Shown here: positions 24,786 through 37,090 of the stretch, piece after piece | How the letters are laid out: each line of letters starts with the position of its first letter | How positions within the stretch are numbered: position 1 is the stretch's first letter | Origin: Rhynochetos jubatus | Taxonomy: Eukaryota > Chordata > Aves > Eurypygiformes > Rhynochetidae | NCBI GenBank assembly: GCA_027574665.1 | Contig: CM050653.1 | Span: 37,274,118-37,338,117, forward strand | Length of the DNA: 64,000 nucleotides | Direction: 5' to 3' | The notes under the pieces: generated by a model | Databases searched by the model: none | Seen by the model: the letters and a program-made list of their open reading frames with translations, nothing else | Told to the model about the DNA's origin: nothing | Program-made: the position numbers and the translations under genes

Positions 24786-27700
24786 TTCTTTTCTTGGAAA
24801 GTTCAATTTTGCTACACTATTGGTTTCCTCCAATCTTGCATCTCATGTAGGTGAGCAAGTCACTTGACAATCTTGTGCCTCAAAGTCAGGCAGTTAATTC
24901 AGACTATGTTACAGCTAAACACTTCTCTCTTTTCACTTGCCTGCTCTAAATACAAGCCCATGTGATTTGCTAATTTACATAATATCTTCTGACAAGCTGA
25001 CTCTGAAGTCTTCTTGGATGATTTGCTTCTCTTTGCAAAACAAAATGAGAGACAGTAACATCCAAGGGAACAAGTGTATCTATTTCCCTTGGATTGAGCG
25101 GCTTCAGCTCTCGGAGCTCTGGATCCTCCGGAGGTAGCGGGATCAGAAATTATGCAGCTGCCATGGAGATGCAGGCAGAGACCCTCTAAAGGGATCTGGA
25201 GCTACATCAAGTGGGTCAGCTCTCCAGCTTCCTGTTACACAAACCAGAAGATGCCCTACGATTCTCCTCTTCTCCAGACAACGGTAAAACAGCCCTAGTG
25301 TCCCTAGTGTCACCCATGCATGGCAACCAGGAGGGTCACATGAGCCACAAGTTTAACTATGTGCTTTCCCTCCCTGAAATAAAACGCAGTGGTACTCTGC
25401 CTCTTGCAGATCTGGGAAGTAAGACAGATTAATCTTTGCTAATATTTAAAAAAAAAAAGTTTCCTATGGATTATCTTTTCACAGAGCCATAAGCCTTTGA
25501 AAATTTGGTCCCAACGTATCTTGCCTATGAAGTCAATTAGCTCCTAAAATGACAACGCATTAGAAAGAACCCAGAAGCTGATATAGAAACACCTTGCTTT
25601 ATTAAGCCTGGCCAATTTTCTGTCAACAAAAATTATGCTTCTGAAGTGATGTGGAACAAGAATCAAACATGAAAGCATACAAGTATCCACTTTTGAGCCC
25701 TTGAACAGTTATAAGAAGCCACTTCTTCTTGGTATTTCTGCTACACAGAATGAATTTTCATTACCTGAAGTATCTATTATCTAATGAATAAAAAACCTGC
25801 ATTATGCATTGAAGTGTATGAACAAAAACCCTGAAAAACATACATTACTTCGTGGTGATTTCTTGGAGCAGAAATGGTATTTTGAGTGACTTCCGTGGCA
25901 TGGATGATGTGTCACCAACCATACTCCTGAACTAGCGGTCAAACTTCACCTTTACTTCTGAACAATAGAAGCAATGAATTTCATGAATAAGCATGTGCTG
26001 GTCAGGGAACATACAACTTTTTCATCAAGACATCATGCTCCATATCCCTAGTTGTAGTTGAGGAATACAATTCCCAAATCCTGAGTGGTCCAATGTGTGG
26101 TTCATAGCCTATGGCAAATTGAAGTCACAGCAATCAAAAGTGGCATAAAGTGTACAAAACACCAAGGCCAGGACTGGAAACGTCAGGCCACCCCTGCTCT
26201 GAGAGGAAAGAATTGTGCATTAATCTAGCTGTAGGCATGAAATCCACAAGGTTTATAGTCTGAAGAACCTCCAAAGCCTTGGACCTGCCCTGATAGCTTT
26301 GGTCTTCCCTTTATAGCACTTTAAAGGAACTTTGGGAAAAATACACACCTTCAGCTCCCAAGGCAGGAGAGGCTATAAGTCTTGAAGATCTCTTGTTCAT
26401 TTGAGGACGGTAACTCGCATCTACGCTGCATTCTACTCCCTTGCTGGCACGTCATGCTTTTCCCACCAGCAGCAAACTGGACAACAGGGTTTGCGAATAC
26501 ATCTGAATTTATCACGAGATATGCCATGCTCAATTCCAGCTGCTCCATCCCAGTTGTGCCCACAGGGAAGTAGAGCCAAGTACACTCCAACAGTGCAGCC
26601 TTCATGGCAGGAGTAGCCTAATGACCTACTAGGCTAAACACAGAGCCCGTTAATAGCATGGAGTACTTTGGCCTCTGTGTCAGCTGTAAGAAACATAGGT
26701 GATTTAGCTGCTTGGGGAATGGTGGCAATGGCTGAGTTACACCTCCGACAACACAAAGAACAAGCACAAAGGCAGAGAAGGGTGCAGCCTCAACAGAAAG
26801 AGGAGTGCCTGGGTTGTGGCTGGGTCGAGTGCTTTTAACCTCAGGCAGCAGATGTGCAGATGCGCAGGAAGCGGTGCAGTTAGCACTGTGCTCTGAGGAG
26901 GTGTGAGGAATCGTAACAAACAGCAAAGCATTGTTTACAGAAGTCAAACAGCCGCGGCTGAATCTGCTGTGATAACAAATCCATAAAGTTATACTGGAAT
27001 GCTAGTCATGAGGAGCGGGATTTTGGCAGCATGCCTGTGACTGTGGAAATAATTGATATTTTCAGTTAGGTGGCCAGAACCAAAAAAGGAGGTAAAAAAA
27101 AAAAAAAGTCAGTCTGAGTTATCCAAAACCGTTCTTCCCTTTTTACAGCAAAGAAAAAAATTAACTGTCTTGACTTAAAGGAACCTTTTCTTTAACCCAA
27201 AACATTTTGCTTCCCTACACCTTTAATAGACCAAAAGAAAGGGGCAGTGCAGGGCCAGATTCCCTGATTTGGGCTCAGGGATTACTCTAGATACTGAGGA
27301 TGACACAGGTAGGCAAAGGGCTGCTCCCTTCCTCCTCCAAACTCCAGCCAGTGGCTCAGGCTCTTCCTGCCACATGAGTGGAGTGTACGGAACCACCCTG
27401 ACAGCCAGGGAAATGAGACAGGAACCTGAAAAGTCCTGTCTACACTTTCTGCCAAGTGCTGTAAGCTCTGCAAAGAGAGGCACAGGGGAACAAGTTCAGT
27501 GCCACTACGGAGAGGCAATCCAGAGCATGGTCACCCTTGGGCACATGATGTTTCACCCAGGATGGGGTTAAAAACCACATAAAGGAAAGCCTGGAGTAGA
27601 GGTTCAGGCATGAGTTAGCTCTTGTGTGGGAGCCTTGGAACAAGGTCAGGCTCTGGAGAGGTAGGTGGGAAGTGTGGGGTTATTCTATGGGATGAAGGGG

Positions 27701-28180
27701 ACCCAAGATGAACTAAAACACTCAAGACAGAGCGGGTGGAGATGCCTAGCTTTGGCAGGGGGCTATAAATTTGCTGTGGGAGAGGGACAGAGAAAGTGGA
27801 GATTTCAGACAAAAGAGGGACTGAGACTGAAAAGGGCAAATACTCAGCAGTTCAGAGAAGGCGACAATAACTGAGTGCTTATACAGCAATGGTGGCTGAA
27901 TGTCAGGTTTTGGTCCAATTATTTATCTTTTTCTCTGAGAATTCAAATATTTTTAACCTGATTGAAAGACTTTTAACAGAAAAGAGAGTTGATCTCCAAA
28001 AGTATCCTAAAGGTCAACGGTGAAAGATCCTTCAAAAAGTGCAAATCAGATGGAGAAGGGACTGGAGCTCAGCGCTCCCTTGTCCCAGGTGTGTCCTCAC
28101 ATTTGGATGGTGAGTATGTGTATAATGATGCATGTAAGGATGCAATGAAGGGGAGGGGACAAAGGAAGTCTTGATAGGAT
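24786..28180. other. Unique non-coding sequence, no gene seen
   Basis: A run of 14 A lies near 27,095. Frames up to 110 codons at 26.6-27.6 kb overlap on both strands without motifs. No interspersed repeat was recognised before the CR1 at 28.2 kb. Confidence 0.5.
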
Positions 28181-28211
28181 TTTCCTCTTGTCTCGATAGG
28201 ACAAGAGGAAA
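28181..28211. repeat. Perfect 12-bp inverted repeat at the CR1 5' junction
   Basis: The arm 'tttcctcttgtc' (28,181-28,192) and its exact reverse complement 'gacaagaggaaa' (28,200-28,211) flank the loop 'tcgatag'. The right arm is ordinary CR1 sequence, and the left arm lies just outside the recognisable element. 'gatagga' also occurs directly repeated at 28,173 and 28,195. The pattern could come from a short 5' inversion during insertion or from chance. Confidence 0.85.
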
Positions 28212-28446
28212 TGGCCTCAAGTTGCACTGGGGAGGTTTAGAATGGATATTAGGAAGAATTTCTTCATGGAAAGGGTTATCAGACATTGGAACAGGCTGCC
28301 CAGGGAGGTAGTTCAGTCGCCATCCTTGGAAGTATTTGAGACATGTGGACAAGGTGCTGAAGGACATGGTTTAGTGGTGCTATTAGCAGAGTTATGTTAA
28401 CAGTTGGACTTGATGATCTTAAAGGTATTTTCCAACCTTAAGTTTA
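28196..28446 (+). repeat. CR1 LINE 3' fragment (plus strand)
   Basis: The sequence runs in the order of the CR1 3' region. It has 'aagaggaaatggcctcaag', 'gggaggtttagaatggatat', 'aggaagaatttcttcatgga', 'cattggaacaggctgcccag', 'ggacatggtttagtgg', 'gttggacttgatgatcttaa' and 'ttttccaaccttaa'. It ends at a decayed version of the terminal 'attctatg' type repeat ('aaggttctacg'). The copy is about 250 bases, truncated at its 5' end and non-coding. It belongs to a different, older-looking subfamily than the copies at 45.9 and 58.1 kb. Confidence 0.93.
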
Positions 28447-28921
28447 TAAGGTTCTACGAACTAAAAGGGGTATTCTTTATCAATAACTACTGCAATTTTC
28501 AAAAAATCTGTCAAATTACACAAACTGCAAAAAGAAAGTCTGAGGTGAAAATGCTGCTCCTAAGTCCATTGAACGCATCTTTTTCTTTTTATATTCGCTG
28601 AAAATATTTGCTGAATTATTTTTCCTGTCCTGACACTGTAATAAATTATTTGCTGACGAAATTTTTGCCTGAGACTAGTAACACTGTGCACTTCACCTAA
28701 ATATACAGTCAAGTTGAATACAGCATCTATGCCCCTACACCAAACATGTACACAGGTACCCAGCTCCTGTTGGAAGCTTCAGTTTAAACCATGTAAAGCA
28801 AAAAGGACAAGCCAAGTCTTGATTTAAATTCTAGTTTAGCTACCTAGCCTCCACTCAAAGCTGTGTCTTACTACTTTCCCTCCCTTCTGCCTGGTGGCAC
28901 AAGGCAGCTGTGCAGAAGGCA
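28447..28921. other. AT-rich non-coding sequence
   Basis: The stretch is A/T-rich with no open frame or repeat of note. It separates the CR1 from a possible old relic at 28,922. Confidence 0.6.
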
Positions 28922-28985
28922 GGTGACAGTCACACAGTCAGGTAATAGGGCCTGGAATTAAACAAAGTCCATTTCTTCCTCCTCA
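28922..28985. repeat. Possible old L3/MIR-type relic
   Basis: 'ggtgacagtcacacagtcag', 'gtaatagggcctggaattaa' and 'agtccatttcttcctcc' resemble, in order, the 'aaggtcacacagc', 'agagctgggaattgaaccc' and 'gtctcctgactccc' blocks of the amniote relic family. The fragment is short and much decayed, so it could be chance. Confidence 0.3.
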
Positions 28986-31900
28986 TACCAGTTCCAGGTA
29001 ATTCAGATGATCATAAATGACTCCTTTCTTGGGAATGCTGAAAACCCTCTCCAGCAAGTATATTTTAACACATTATGATCTGTTTCTATACAGCTTTAAT
29101 GAAATTGAAAAGCCTGGGATTTAGATGAAAAAGTGGACACAAAGAAGCTCTCAGCTCCCACAAAATGCTCCTCAAATCCAAGTCTATGTAACACATTATT
29201 AGAAGCAATACATCACACTGATTTAGAGTGTATTGTGATTTTGTTCACTTGTTGGGAAGTATACAGTATGTTAGGAAACCTCATCCCAGCCTGAATGAGA
29301 TATAGTAACACAATCTCATTTCCCACACCTGGTTAAGGGAAACCTGAATTTGCTGTCATAGACAGGCAGCAAAATGTATCTTAAATATTAGTGCCCCCCT
29401 TTTGAAGAACCTGGTCATCCTAAAGAGGAATCAGGTCCCATGAGTTTCCATGACAATCTTTTTTACTTTTTCCCTAGCACTGGTAGCAATCATGCAATAT
29501 TTAGGTAAGGAGTATAGAGCATCTTCACACCCCGCACCTGAAGCCTTGCAGCTCACTGCTCATTGGCAATAGCACTGGTGGGTACATGGTGCACATCTGT
29601 CACAACGGCGTGCTGCAGGCTCCACTCCCATGTGCAAGCTGGGACATCCCTTAGACTGTTCCAGAGGTCTGCTTCCTTCTCACATTGCTTGTGCTGTCAC
29701 TTACTCCTCCAAACTCTTGGTACTCTCCTTCTGCTCTCATGGTCTGCTCTGAAGAGCAGAAGCATCCACAGGCAACCCCATGTTTCCATGGCACGATCCT
29801 GCTCTTACCAGTGTGATAATTAAAGTGGCAAATCCTAGTTTTCAAAAACACATCAACTTGAGAAGTGGCCAATTAAAAAACTGGTTATTTCCTGACTCCT
29901 ACTCAGATCATTCTGAAAATGAAACACTGTGCAAACACACAAAGTTACTATGTGACTCGCAGCCTCCAGCTATTGTGACTTCACTGGATGCCTTACAAGC
30001 ATCTATTGTTCTTGGAGATAGCCTGAGATGTGCTTCCCAGAGAGATTATTATATATTCTTGCTACAAGGAGGAAAAAACCACTCTGATACTGTGTCAGGT
30101 CATCTCTTTAGTGGTATCTTATATGCAATATGCTCTGGTAGTGTGAGAGGGAAGAAAACAAACCTGCTATATGACTAATGGCCACTTAGAGTATGGACCC
30201 AAGAGTCTATATTTTACTCATGGTTGACTCTGGCTCAACCCTGCCAGCTCTCAGTACATTTATACTCTGCCCTCCAAAAGAATAAACTTTTCTATTTGGT
30301 TGGAAAAGCTTTCTTGCTGATTGCAAAACCATCGATTCCTCATCACCTGCCTCCCCCAGCAGCTGCACTCACGTGTGTGCACAGGGCTGGCTCCAGCTCC
30401 ATCCAAATTGCTGCTCCTGCAGAGAGGGTCCCTTGGTTTCACCACATGCCTTGGTCAAACTCCTACAGAGCTCACAAAAGCCCTGAGTTAGCCCTCTGTT
30501 TGTAATAGAGTGGGTCACTTATATAGTTGGCCTAATCATGGGAATGTGCCACAGGAGCCAGTGACGGGATGCTCACTGAAAGCATGCACAGAGCACTTCA
30601 TCCACACCATCAGCTCGTTTGCTCGGCATTGATGTGCTGTTTCAGTTACCATACTGTCCTCCCACACCTCTCCCAACAGGATTCACCTGCGGGAATTGTT
30701 ATTTGTATTACTATAGTCCTACAGGAGCACAGTCAGGCACATGGGGAAGGCAAACCAGACCAAAGGAGGTAAGGAAGAGGGGTGGGGGTCTTGCCAAACC
30801 CATATGTGAGAAATCCAAGCAAATGCCTGTTTATTCTGCTCCTGTGAATCTCAGGGCAAGATACCCTGTGAAGGTGAGGGTATGGTTTACAGCTGCTGGA
30901 GAGACTTTAAATTTGAAATGCATGCATCAAAGCAAAAGAACTGCAACTGGGGCAGGAGTTTATGCACTGGCTAATCTCAGCTCAGACTCAAAGAGAAAAA
31001 CCAAAAGGACAATAACCAGGTGCCTGCCTTAGAGACTGTTTACTGAAAGGGGCTCTTTAAAATTAAAAAATAAAATAATAAATGCAGGCCTTGAAAAGAA
31101 CACGGAGACAAGCAGGTTTAGGGTGACTGAGTGGGAAGATTTATTGACCTGATTTGTTTCCCCAGGATTGTTTCTCACCATTTCTCCATGCCAGTCTGTG
31201 AAAGTAAAGTATTCCATGCTTCCAATCCCAGGGTGCTTGAGGCAGGATGAACCCCATCAAGCTGCAGAGTATGAGGGTTCCACAAGCCATGGTCATACCC
31301 CATGTGGAGAGGACCCTTTCCTGGTAACAGTGCCCCAGGTGAAGGGGATTTCTGGGCACAGGGAGGGGAGACAGGCAGGGGAGAGAGAAATACTGCAAAG
31401 CTACCACAGACTCAAAAGAAGGCAGAAACTGATGACACTTCAAAGGCTGGGAAGTAGAGTTTTCTACTCTTTTATTTCTGCTTGAACCTGTCGCAAATTC
31501 AATGTACCGGACAGGAAGGGAGAGTCTAATAGAGATAATAACATGGGTAATTAGCAAACATGGTATCAACGTGCAAAAACATTAGGCCTAAAAGAATCTG
31601 ATTACCATGTACTCTCTAATATTTATGAACAGCTCCAAGGACTCAGAGGAACCTGATATAAAACAAGTGGGCCTGTGAGTACTTCAGGGGACAGGCTCTG
31701 CATGGCTATGCCAAACCTGGAGCAGTGGTGGGAGCTGCCATGGGTGACCAGGGCCAGTTCTTTACCCACAGCCACAGGGTAGGTGTGGGAAGTGTTTAAC
31801 AGGCCCCTAATAAGTCACTCCTGGGGATTTCTTGTGTGTGAGACTAACAATATTTTGACTGCCCTGCTCAGGGACTGCTTATTCTCACCATCCCAAACAC

Positions 31901-34900
31901 ATGAGATGCCAAAAAACAGGGCACAGGAACTGCCTCAAAGACAAATCCATTGCTTTTGCATGAAGCCCTTGAGTTTGGGGTTGCTGGCAGGATGGCCCTC
32001 ACTGGTTCAAAACATTTAATCCAAGAGGTCTTGAAAAGCCTTTGTGGACACTGCAGACTGATCTGCATTGCTAATAAGACATTATGAACTTTCATAGCTT
32101 CTCTTACAAGACAAAAACCATATAATGGTCCCTCAGAGCATCCCTGTGAGATCAGCAGAGATTAAAGTCTGAAGAGAGGTTATAATAAGGGAGAGGGCAT
32201 GGGCCACTTCAAAATTCACATCCACATGACAATTAGGTGCCACAAACATAATGAGGAGAAATCACAGAAAGCTGAGCACCTACACCAGTGCACCTACACT
32301 TTAAGTCTTAAAGTGTCTGGATAAAACGGTGCTTTTTTAAGTCGCTGACACTGCTGAGGATAAAGTTCTCATCTCCTGATTTGCAGAGATGTTCTTTAAC
32401 CAGAAGACCTTTCCCAAAAGAGGTTTCGCTAGCAACAGCCTGTTCACACCAACCACCACATCAGCACTTACATGAGATGATTGCGACCTCTTCCTTACAC
32501 CCTAGATGGGTGATCGTTGGTCTGACTCTTCTTTATCCTACACTGCAATGACCGCTAGTTTACACTAGAAATAAGATTTCAGTGTTTTATTCATCCTATT
32601 CATGTTGCATTGAGGATCAAGAGGTACAAATAGGCTTCACTTACCTAACACCCGAAGTTTAGGACCTCACGTGGACTAAGCCCCTTGCTGTTACTCTGTC
32701 ATGGTGCAAAATTAGGTTTCACACGAGATTCAGTGGCAGGAAAGGCAGAAGGAGAACGACCTAGATTTCTTGTCAACCAAAGCTCCCTTCTGCTTTGAGG
32801 TCACTCTGGAGTCCAAGGAGGGCATGAATATTCGTAACTACTTTTCATTAAAGTTGTTCTGACTCTGTAAGTCATGTAAAAGAGTTCCTAGCCTGCCATG
32901 CTGGAATTGAAGGTTATCAGCTTGTGAGTTAGTTAAGGTCCCTCAGAGCCACAGTAGTAAGAACTAGAGCTGAGGAAATAATTTGCAACTTTTTTTTCAT
33001 TAATTTCACCTCTGTATGAGAATTCTCTATAAACAGATTGCAACATTCTCTAATTTATTCATTATTTATGTTCAATAGCAATGTCAGCAAGAAACTTCTA
33101 TTCCCTGATAAGGTGAATTAGGTAACAAAGCAGAGCAGTGTAAATTTGACAAGAAAATAAACTGTTCAGAATTCACTGATGGTCAGTATATGAACATCTC
33201 TCTTTAAAACTCACTTGGCAAGCCCTCACGCTTATAGAGCTTGGATATACATATAAATGCAGAAGTCAAACACAGAAGGACTGCTGAACTCAGTCAAGTC
33301 AAAATTCACCTTCAAATTCAAATTACTACGTACATTTTTTTCTCTTTTCCTACTCACTCCACTCTTCTGGGTAGCAAAGAAGCACTACGCAAAGCAGCTT
33401 CAGGTCCAGGAGGGTCTCATGAACCTTTCTCTCATTTTTTTTTCCAGCTATGTAATCAAAAGTTCACCAAAATCCAAGGCTCAGTCCAGTAGAAACCATG
33501 ATGCTGGCAATCACTTTAAAGAATTTTCTTTTGCTGAAACCAAACAATTCCAATATGAAATTAGACACTGGTTCACTAGGAAAGTTCCCTGTCTCCCCCC
33601 TGCCCTCTGCCAGGTCGCCCTGGAAAGCGGAGGTGGGGTTAAAAAAGCAAGCAGACACGAAACCAAGCAGAGTAGAGTTTCACAGGGAAAGCATTGCTCA
33701 GCCAGCACCTTGCAGGGCTAGGCCTTATGTGCATGGAAAGCTTAATCCACTGCCACATTCCCAGGAATGACTTAACCAGATTTATATCCAGTCTCTAGTT
33801 CATTTTACACTTGAGTTGCAGACTATGCCTCAAGCATACCTGAGCTGCTATCCCACAGTGCTGGGCTTTCTGTACCACTCCCAAGGGATAGGATCCAAGA
33901 CTCCAGTCTCACCAGGCACGTCACCAAACCACGGTGTGGCCACCTGAGAGCCAGTCCCTGGCTCACCTACACAAACCACACTATCTGCTGTACAGATGGA
34001 TATGATCAGCTATATGGTGTGTGCAAATAGGTGCCTGGAGGCAGAGACAGAGCTTGGGAAACCTGTGGCATACCAAATATACATCATAAATATACTACAC
34101 TGGTAGTAGCAGACCCCAGATGTGCTGATACTCTCCTTTACATACCCTGTAACTGTACTACACACTGCAATTCTATGCAGTTAGGACAAACATTCCTGTT
34201 TGAACCATGTCACCTACCCACTCTCAAGATTATTAGACAGTGTGCATACCTATAGCACCAGGGCCACACTCAGGCTTGTTGCAGCTACAGGGAAATATTT
34301 AGCAGGGCAGAGCCTTTGCTGCACAGACCTAGAAAGGCTGAATTGTCTTCTAAAATGCAAATTTTCATTCAATATATTGCAGATGCGCTCCAAAGAACAC
34401 TTCTAGGAAAAGCATTTACTGTGAATAAATATTACATGTTCCTGGTTAGCTGTAATTTGTTCAAATCTTGCTCTGCTTTGAGATCTTGAGGAAGAAGGTA
34501 GCAAAAATAGGAAAATTTAAAAGTTCTTTTTTTTCCAAAAGAAATAACGCTTTTGAAATTAAGTACGCAGATCCTAATGTAATGCATGCACTACCTCTGC
34601 TGAAAATCAGAATTTTTATCTTGCATGCCCTGTTGCTTCTTTAAAATCAAAACAAAACCACATAGTGGTCTCCAGCATGGCCCAACGCCTGCATAATCAT
34701 GACCACAGGACGTCGATTTTTCCCGCTGTTGGAGAATAATGTAATTTCATAGACAGATTCAGCTCCTTTGTACTTCAGTGTGAAAAGATAATGACTGCTC
34801 ACCGAGGCCAGATCTTGCACACCTTAAACAGATGAGCCATCCCCCTTGATTTCAGGCTGTCAGCGTAAGCTTTTCCACCTCCTCATGCAGTCTGCATCAG

Positions 34901-36592
34901 CACATGTGCTCCAAGCGTGTTTGCTGGGTGAGGCTGAAGATCAGAAGTAGCAGCCACGACGGAGCTGTCTGTACACACCGCTTTGGGGAGGGAGTGTTGG
35001 AGTGGAGATGTCAAAAAGTGATGAGCCTTAAAAATGTTTTTATCTCACACTCCACTACAAGCTCTGCTTCCTGCGACCGAACGCCGGCACAATGGAGATG
35101 CTTTCAGATTAACTCCAAGCAGCCTACATGACAAAAGTCTTTGTTGCCATGTGCAGTATCAAAGCTCCCTCTGGGTTTAAAAAAAAGCGTTACAAAATTT
35201 TTAGTGTTGTTGAGCTGCTTTGGTTCATTCACTCATGCCCCTGCTCTTGTGGCCCTTTGAATTCACTTTCCACCACAACATTCGGGCTTAATATTCCCAA
35301 AATAGCTGTCGGCAGGAAACGTTGAGAGATCTCAGTCTGAGAAATAACAGGGCCGTCTGTTGATCTGAATCACCGAGGGTGGGATTTTCAGTCTGTGTGT
35401 TGCTGAAGAGGAGGAGGGAGAGACCGAGGCAGAGCAAGCACCTCTCCCAGCAGCTCCCTGTGGGGTTTGCCATCACGTTCGTGAGCGTGGAGGTGGCTGC
35501 AGAGCCTCATGAGTCACTCACTGTGGCTCACAGGCACGATGTCAGACATGCAAACTGTGAGCTGGTTATCAGCAGAGAGCCCTTAGCACCTCCTGAGAGG
35601 AAATAAATAAAGAAATGAAACAAACAGAGCAGTAACTGAGATCAGCTTGACCTTGGGCTGTACTGGGGAGCTGCTCCAGTGTCCACTGAGACTAGAGGAA
35701 AGACTCCCCTCGACTTCACCATGGTTTGGAGCAAGCCTCAGTTGTTTTGTTTGTCTCTTTTGCTTTGGAAAATAACTAGTGGCACCTGATCTTTACTTGT
35801 CAGCAAATCTGCTTTACACATTTGCTCTTGGAGTTACATACGCATCTGTCCTACAAAGTTTCAGGACTAATTTGTATGGCTCAAGCTTCTCCTTCCTTGA
35901 CTTGGTTTCACCTCTTCCCATCTGAGCCATGCCATTAAAGCGACCATTCTTGTTCCCGATGGCTTCCAAGGCTGTACAACCTGGAAGTCGTGCTGTGGTT
36001 GTACTGTACACAGAAAGGAACTGAAAAAGTCTTCTAGACTTTGGTGTGCAATTGCATCTTGCCAGAAACATTGATTTCTGGGTCAAAGTATCCCATTAGA
36101 AAAGGCTAGGCTATGGCACATCACAACTTTGCCAAAAAATAAAAAGAAACCCAAATCATCCCACTGCAGATGTTCTGGCCACCCTGCAGCTCAGCCTTCC
36201 TTGGCCATGCTCTGGAAGGTCAGTGGTAGGAGGACACCGTTTGAAAACAGACTGAGAGAGGGATGTTTCTGGCAGCTGTGGGAGAGAAAAGGATGAATCT
36301 TCACTTTGTTCTCTCACAGGAACAGATCTGGGGAAAAATAATGAGAAAAAATTCTGAACTTCAGTTATCAACAAACCAAAGAGTGAGGCTGCTGCAAGGG
36401 GAATGGGACTGGGACTGGGACTGGCATGCAGACCTTCCCGGGCGCAGTGGCTGGAGGGGCTCGCTCCCTCCCTCCAGCAAACAAGGTGTCTACCCTAATT
36501 AGGCTTCTGCAAAAGCAAACAGTTCTGCTTCATGGGAATGTGAATAAGCGTGTTCTTCACCTTTAACCTGCATGGGTCACCATCCCCGACTC
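28986..36592. other. Unique non-coding sequence, no gene seen
   Basis: The part from 29 to 34 kb is AT-rich with frames up to about 154 codons (33,257-33,721, plus). That frame begins with a Phe/Leu-rich stretch and shows no family motif. Around 35.38-35.61 kb a basic frame ends just before 'aggaaataaataaag', which contains an AATAAA, but no upstream exon is evident. No repeat or RNA gene was recognised. Confidence 0.5.
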
Positions 36593-36671
36593 ACAGCAGA
36601 GGTCCAGTTAAAAAGCCGTGAACAGGGCAGGAGCGAGCAGGCGCTCTGCAGCCCTGTGGGACTGAGGTGCC

Positions 36672-37090
36672 ATGTTTGGGCTCAGAGCCATGCTCAGGCC
36701 TCCTGCTGCTGCCCTTAAAATCTCCCCTTCCCCCGGGACTGCGGTGTTATGTCAGTTGGTGTTTACGAGGTGCTACGATACTCCAGTGCGGCATACCTGG
36801 AAAAGCCTAACCTTACGGATTTGTGCTGTGACCCACTGCAAGCTGCTGGAAATGAAGCCATTCCCAGTTCTTGTCTTGGCAGGGTTTCACTCCTCGCTGC
36901 AAATGCTTCCCACATTTCTGAGCATAGCAGTCACCTTCTCATGCACCCTGTTGCCAAATTAAAGCCAGACACGGGTCAGATACGGCAACGGTTAACATGG
37001 TGCATTCCCTTTCCTAGGCTTAGCACCTCAGCCTTTGCAAGAAGCTCTCGGTTGCCTGCCAGAGTTGAATCAATAAAGGGGAGACTGTGA
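36672..37090 (+). CDS. Candidate coding region, two overlapping frames (unidentified)
   Basis: Two overlapping plus frames lie in a CpG-richer stretch. The first opens with an ATG at 36,672 (gtgccATGTT). It has an N-terminus containing R, A, L and P and no acidic residues over about 20 residues, like a mitochondrial or secretory leader, and it stops at 36,962. The second runs from 36,749 to a stop at 37,090. An acceptor-like site precedes its third codon (ccccttcccccgggactg…tgtcag|). Downstream it reads as a well-mixed peptide with Y-E-V-L-R-Y and D-C-C-like segments, and codons such as CGA, GCG and ACG that non-coding bird DNA uses sparingly. Either frame, or neither, may be real. No family is recognised. 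Confidence 0.22.

Noticed and set aside
33257-33721. 154-codon plus frame starting Phe/Leu-rich
   Set aside because: The hydrophobic start suggests a signal peptide, but the rest is a mixed, shadow-like sequence with no family resemblance.
35379-35640. Basic plus frame ending at a polyadenylation-like AATAAA
   Set aside because: AATAAA is frequent in such DNA, and no upstream exon or downstream GT-rich element was evident.
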